Source: UBA1240 sp045599185
Lineage (GTDB): Bacteria; Spirochaetota; Spirochaetia; Treponematales; Treponemataceae
DNA: 64,000 nt
Direction of reading: 5' to 3'
Assembly: GCA_045599185.1 (NCBI GenBank)
Contig: JAZRVO010000029.1
Coordinates: forward strand, 155,991-219,990
A program made the translations under genes and the position numbers. Every line of letters begins with the position of its first letter. The stretch's first letter is position 1. The notes under the pieces are model-generated. The model worked only from the letters and a program-made list of their open reading frames with translations, searched no databases and was not told the origin of the DNA. This document shows, piece after piece, positions 60,656 through 64,000 of this stretch.

Positions 60656-61123
60656 TTAATCTCTGCTTTCTTTTGATTTTTTTATGGTGGCAATTCTAAA
60701 TATGTAGAAAGACAAACTTTTGGAATATTTTTTTATAAAGCACGGTATTAATTCCAGCAGAAATAATCCAATAAAAATTGATTTTATTCCAAAAGGTATT
60801 TCACAAACTTCCACAACTATTGTTCCAATTATAATAAAATTAAACAGCAAGTTATGGCAAAGAATTTCTATTTTTTCATTTTTTTTGCATTTGAATTTAT
60901 ATCTTGCTATAACATAGAAAAGTGACCTAAAAAAGATATTTTGAAGCAATAAGCATAAAAAGAAAATGATGGCTAAAGCAATATTGAAAAATTTAACGGC
61001 TTTTTGGCTATACTCAAAGACATCGAAATAGAGAAAATTGCCCACTATCATAATAACAACCATAAAAACCATGTTTACTAAAAAATTAGAAAATTCTAAC
61101 AAAAATTGTTTTATTCCAGACAT
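60656..61123 (-). CDS. Multi-helix membrane protein, orphan immunity candidate
   Basis: 155 residues, four membrane helices (FLVNMVFMVVIMIVGNFLYF, FFNIALAIIFFLCLLLQNIF, LLFNFIIIGTIVVEVCEI, SIFIGLFLLELIPCFI). The ATG at 61123 has ggagaatactgat upstream; an ATG five codons before overlaps that SD. It follows the frameshifted gene at 61169 on the same strand. No toxin tip is directly upstream, so it may be an immunity gene whose toxin was lost. Confidence 0.6.
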   Translation of the reverse strand: MSGIKQFLLEFSNFLVNMVFMVVIMIVGNFLYFDVFEYSQKAVKFFNIALAIIFFLCLLLQNIFFRSLFYVIARYKFKCKKNEKIEILCHNLLFNFIIIGTIVVEVCEIPFGIKSIFIGLFLLELIPCFIKKYSKSLSFYIFRIATIKKSKESRD

Positions 61124-61168
61124 ATCAGTATTCTCCATTCATCCAACCTTTTACAAAATCTTTGTATA

Positions 61169-61712
61169 TTATTTTCTTTTTTTTGCAAGTAAAAAAAAGT
61201 CTTCCCACATAATTTTTTGATGACAATTTCCAATATACAAATATTGTATTATTTCTTCATTTGTTTCTTCAACAACAAGTAAAACAAAATTACTTGATAC
61301 AGGATATTGTTTTTTCAAACTATTTATGTACTTATTAATAATTTTAGTATTATCTTTTTTTTATAAAAGAAACTTCATAATTTAAGTATTCCAATCTTGT
61401 TTTTTGTTGATCATAAAAATTATTTGGATCATCAATTGGTACTGTAAATGTCATAACATTTAATCGTTTACCCTCAATAGAAGCAGCATATTGATTATTT
61501 TCTGTTACCGTCCATTTTATTGAATCAGGAATAAAAAGAGTAAAAAGACAGCCTGCTGCAATAAATATCAAAACAGTAGAACACATTTTTAATGCTTTAG
61601 ATTTTTTTTCCCCATTTTTATGGGATGTTATTAATATCGTTTTTGATTTTCTATAAAATAGAATTGCGCATATAATAAATGATAATGATGTTAATATGAT
61701 TTCTAAATTCAT
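61169..61712 (-). pseudogene. Frameshifted membrane protein gene, immunity candidate for the 61716 tip
   Basis: First part, 120 codons: membrane helices (IILTSLSFIICAILFY, CSTVLIFIAAGCLFTLFIP), then an outer domain ending LEYLNYEVSFIKKR* at 61350. At a run of eight A (T 61355-61362 on the plus strand) a one-base shift continues the protein for about 60 residues: TKIINKYINSLKKQYPVSSN, FVLLVVEETNEEIIQYLYIG, NCHQKIMWEDFFLLAKKRK, stop at 61169. Both parts look like real coding sequence. SD aggaataaatt. It starts 3 bp after the displaced tip. Sequencing error, decay or slippage cannot be told apart. Confidence 0.6.
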
Positions 61713-61715
61713 AAT

Positions 61716-62405
61716 TTATTCCTGTAAAGTTTCTTTTGGTCCATAAAGATTATAATAATAATTTGCTTTAGTTTTAATTTCTTGTTTATCTTTATATTCT
61801 TTAATAGATTCCATTGTTTCTTTGGAAGCATTTAATATTGCATCACCTTCGCCCAAATTACTTCCAATATCATTTAATCCGGAAATAATACGAGTTGCAG
61901 AAGATACTGCTTTGCTACCATCGCCTGTTAAAGATATTCCTTTAGTAGCAATTCCATCAATGACAGTATCTGCTAATGAAGCATATGCACCAACTAATTC
62001 CTGAGTTTGTTCACTAGCTCCAGTTTTTTCAGCTATTGCACTAGCCATTTCAGGTATAAAACCATCCCAATCAGTATCGGTTGCAGCTGCCACCATAGAT
62101 GTAACACCATCTGCAATATTATATATACCATCAATAACCACATATTTTGTTACACCTGCAGATACACCTGTTGTAATACAACCACCTACAACCTCAACAA
62201 CGCCACCTAAAGTTTGTAAAGTAGCAAAAACAAAGGCTTTGGTCTGAAATCTTCCATCCGGATCCACACACTTCACCGGATTATTTCCTGCATAGTGGTA
62301 CAAATTAAAATTGATGTGGGTATCAACTTGAAATTTGCCACTTCCGCACCTAAACCGAACGCTTAAACCTTTCCTTGCCTGTGAACTTGCACAGCAAATA
62401 AACAA
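61716..62405 (-). CDS. Displaced Rhs C-terminal tip with helical tail
   Basis: Boundary segment VDTHINFNLYHYAGNNPVKC then VDPDGRF, followed by a tail of about 180 residues rich in Ala, Gly and Val (LQTLGGVVEVVGGCITTGVS, VVIDGIYNIADGVTSMVAAA, LVGAYASLADTVIDGIATKG), ending in a charged helix (ETMESIKEYKDKQEIKTKAN). This looks like membrane-active glycine-zipper helices. The 22 residues before the boundary (TTG at 62405) are a chance frame through the degraded core. Followed at 3 bp by a membrane protein gene, so toxin-immunity order is kept. Confidence 0.7.
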   Translation of the reverse strand: MFICCASSQARKGLSVRFRCGSGKFQVDTHINFNLYHYAGNNPVKCVDPDGRFQTKAFVFATLQTLGGVVEVVGGCITTGVSAGVTKYVVIDGIYNIADGVTSMVAAATDTDWDGFIPEMASAIAEKTGASEQTQELVGAYASLADTVIDGIATKGISLTGDGSKAVSSATRIISGLNDIGSNLGEGDAILNASKETMESIKEYKDKQEIKTKANYYYNLYGPKETLQE

Positions 62406-62409
62406 GGAC

Positions 62410-62689
62410 TTTCATTCTTTACCCTTTGCTCTTCAACCTAAACCTCACCATACGGAGTATACTCAATCCGCTGATATTCATCACCTCGGTGATCTGTTAT
62501 CAACGCTACCGAGACTAATTGTTCACTGTGGTAGTAAAACTGCTTATTGTATTCCTCATGTATAGTTATCTCACCACCAGTAGCCAACTTCGTTACAGAC
62601 CGTGTTTCGTATCTGGCGGTTCCGTGAAGAAAAGCCCTCGAACTTTTTAGCCACCTCTCTCCTGTCAAAGAACATTTGTCCCTAGCCAC
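62410..62689 (-). pseudogene. Decayed Rhs core segment attached to the displaced tip
   Basis: LATGGEITIHEEYNKQFYYH, SEQLVSVALITDHRGDEYQR and IEYTPYGEV, then a TAG in place of Trp in GEVW. After a frameshift, LCKFTGKER follows. From there to the HINFN boundary the rest of the core, about 70 codons in the intact gene, is deleted. It is a homologue of the Rhs core at 63.8-64 kb (EYQRIEYTPYGE is identical), so it is a displaced copy that has lost its long N-terminal part. Confidence 0.75.
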
Positions 62690-62731
62690 TTATAGGGAAG
62701 CAGCCGGCGTATCTTATATGTTTAATATGAA

Positions 62732-62935
62732 CTAAATAATTTTAAGTACATATGCAAGTATTATGAAAACAACATACCCTACGAAAATTATTAAATCAAT
62801 GATTAAGAGAAACGTCAAATCCTTAATTCTTTTTTTCCCCTTATATACATCGACAAAAAATGCAATTATTGGTGTAACTATTAAAGTTGTAATAAAAAAA
62901 ACTTCATCTTTCCAATCTCGTATGCGTATATTCAT
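62732..62935 (-). CDS. Small two-helix membrane protein, immunity candidate of the main Rhs
   Basis: 67 residues: VFFITTLIVTPIIAFFVDVY, Lys-rich loop, then LLIIDLIIFVGYVVFIILAY. SD gggaggaataaaat. It begins 15 bp after the stop of the Rhs gene on the same strand, so it is the cognate immunity candidate. Membrane location suggests the toxin acts at the membrane. Confidence 0.7.
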   Translation of the reverse strand: MNIRIRDWKDEVFFITTLIVTPIIAFFVDVYKGKKRIKDLTFLLIIDLIIFVGYVVFIILAYVLKII

Positions 62936-62950
62936 ATTTTATTCCTCCCA

Positions 62951-64000
62951 TCACATATTTTCTAATTCTTCAAACGTTTTGAATTTAGCATCGCCCCATA
63001 TATTATTTGTCGAACTTCGTATTTTTTCAGCCCAATCTGTTTCTGAAATACCTTTTTGCCTCATACGTGATTCATTTTTATAATAATATAAAGCACCATC
63101 TGCAAGTGTTTGTCCTAAGCTTATGGCAGCAGAATCGGATAGACAACCTCTGAAAGGATCTTTGGAAAGAGAAGCCATAAATTTCTCTATTTTCCTATCA
63201 TTTTTAAAATCGTTTATAGATGATTTGACTCCAAAACCGGTATATATCCATGATGCATAGCCAAAAAACTTTGAGTTCTTCGCGGCTTTTGTAAATGAAA
63301 CAGAATCAACTATGTTTGATTCATTTACAATTGAAGAAGTTGAATCACTGTCATATAGGACTGTAAAATTTGCCGTCGGATCGATATTTGTCAAGGGTTT
63401 TTCCAAATTCAATACATATCCACCAAAAGGAACAAAATTAGTTAATATTTTTGTTGCAAGATGACAATAACCGACGGTGTGGTAATATGAGCCCAGTCCA
63501 TACCGACCATCTTCTTTTAGCTTGAAAACTATATACTTCCCATCCGGGTCCGTGTACTTCACAGGATTGTTTCCCGCGTAGTGGTACAAATTAAAATTGA
63601 TGTGGTTATAGGCTCCGCCCATGCCAGGCAGGCTTCCAGCATCCTTTGAATTTCCCTTTCCGGCTGCAGGGATGTATTCCCCAAGCGCCGGGTCGGTGCT
63701 TATCCATGTGGAGTACTTAGGATCCAGGTATCGTGCCCCGTAGTAGTAGAGTCCGGTCTCCTCGTCCTTTTCCTTGGCGCTGAACTTGTACGGCAGGTAT
63801 TCAAGCCCCCTGTTGTCTGTACGCTCCATCCAGGTTTCTCCGTATGGCGTGTATTCTATGCGCTGGTATTCATCCCCCTTGTAGTCGGTGATCATGGATG
63901 CAGATCCAAGATGGTCCGAATGATAGAAGTACTGCTGCACTTCTTCTGCATCCGCCCATACATCGTTGGCCATACGCAGCTTGGTGACGATTCTTGTTTC
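62951..64000 (-). CDS. Rhs/YD-repeat polymorphic toxin, C-terminal part (5' end outside window)
   Basis: The frame is open to the window end. Core: QYFYHSDHLGSASMITDYKG, EYTPYGETWMERTDNRG, PYKFSAKEKDEETGLYYYGA, RYLDPKYSTWISTDPALGEY, then AYNHINFNLYHYAGNNPVKY and TDPDG, the end of the self-cleaved cage. The tail of about 195 residues (KYIVFKLKEDGRYGLGSYYH, PFGGYVLNLEKPLTN, FTKAAKNSKFFGYASWIYTG, TNNIWGDAKFKTFEELENM) is the toxin tip; I recognise no catalytic motif. The core codons are GC-richer than the tip, typical of tip exchange. Delivery system (type VI or Sec) is not visible. Confidence 0.93.
   Translation of the reverse strand, partial: ETRIVTKLRMANDVWADAEEVQQYFYHSDHLGSASMITDYKGDEYQRIEYTPYGETWMERTDNRGLEYLPYKFSAKEKDEETGLYYYGARYLDPKYSTWISTDPALGEYIPAAGKGNSKDAGSLPGMGGAYNHINFNLYHYAGNNPVKYTDPDGKYIVFKLKEDGRYGLGSYYHTVGYCHLATKILTNFVPFGGYVLNLEKPLTNIDPTANFTVLYDSDSTSSIVNESNIVDSVSFTKAAKNSKFFGYASWIYTGFGVKSSINDFKNDRKIEKFMASLSKDPFRGCLSDSAAISLGQTLADGALYYYKNESRMRQKGISETDWAEKIRSSTNNIWGDAKFKTFEELENM

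Noticed and set aside
58135..63605. The four boundary segments as a CRISPR or non-coding repeat family
   Set aside because: They are translated in frame as the Rhs core and are followed by coding tails.
1..64000. tRNA and rRNA genes
   Set aside because: No cloverleaf or rRNA-like sequence was recognised in any intergenic stretch; a covariance-model scan would settle this.

Overview
The window reads as a host-associated spirochaete of the Treponema type (gut or rumen clade). The reasons are indirect: the core gene set and neighbourhoods (folP-cdaA-cdaR, the DUF2225 protein, omega-miaA), many genes without a Shine-Dalgarno (SD) site but with a -10 box directly before the start codon, a beta-barrel outer-membrane protein, and glycolipid-type glycosyltransferases. 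I see no rRNA, tRNA or CRISPR array.

Layout. 1-1.3 kb: 3' end of a Rep/PcrA helicase. 1.6-8.6 kb: beta-glucan utilisation (large GH94/149/161-type phosphorylase, alpha/beta-hydrolase, domain-permuted GH3). 8.9-20 kb: core genes (cation efflux, DUF1846, mannose-1-phosphate guanylyltransferase, thiI, DTW-domain tRNA modification enzyme, GT28, outer-membrane barrel). 20.2-29.2 kb: AT-rich accessory island with an IS3 remnant, BrnT/BrnA, an Rhs tail remnant, a DUF3990-type ADP-ribosyltransferase-like pair, stubs of DNA-methyltransferase genes, a helicase-nuclease fusion and an XRE/ImmA pair. 29.4-45.6 kb: core genes (HU-like protein, chemoreceptor, GT4, type-4 UDG, priA, truA, cdaR, cdaA, folP, dxs, miaA, rpoZ). 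46-53.8 kb: sugar ABC importer (two permeases plus lipoprotein) and a YesM/YesN-type two-component system. 54-58 kb: galT, pyrimidine-nucleoside phosphorylase and a CheY-like regulator. 58.1-64 kb: an AT-rich Rhs polymorphic-toxin locus.

The most interesting part is 58.1-64 kb. One Rhs gene, with its 5' part outside the window, is followed downstream on the same strand by displaced Rhs C-terminal tips. Each tip starts with the same short core segment (HINFNLYHYAGNNPVKYTDP and variants) and then has an unrelated tail. Three tails are followed at once by a small membrane-protein gene that is a candidate immunity gene. A zeta-type kinase toxin with a small upstream partner sits inside the array. 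A second, unrelated Rhs tail remnant lies in the 20-29 kb island.

Other points for a second look: dxs has no ATG, GTG or TTG at its conserved N-terminus (an ATA follows the RBS); a 29-residue very basic gene at 43.3 kb; a candidate two-copy palindromic operator upstream of the XRE/ImmA pair; and a repeated leaderless promoter architecture. All family assignments come from reading motifs; no database search was run.
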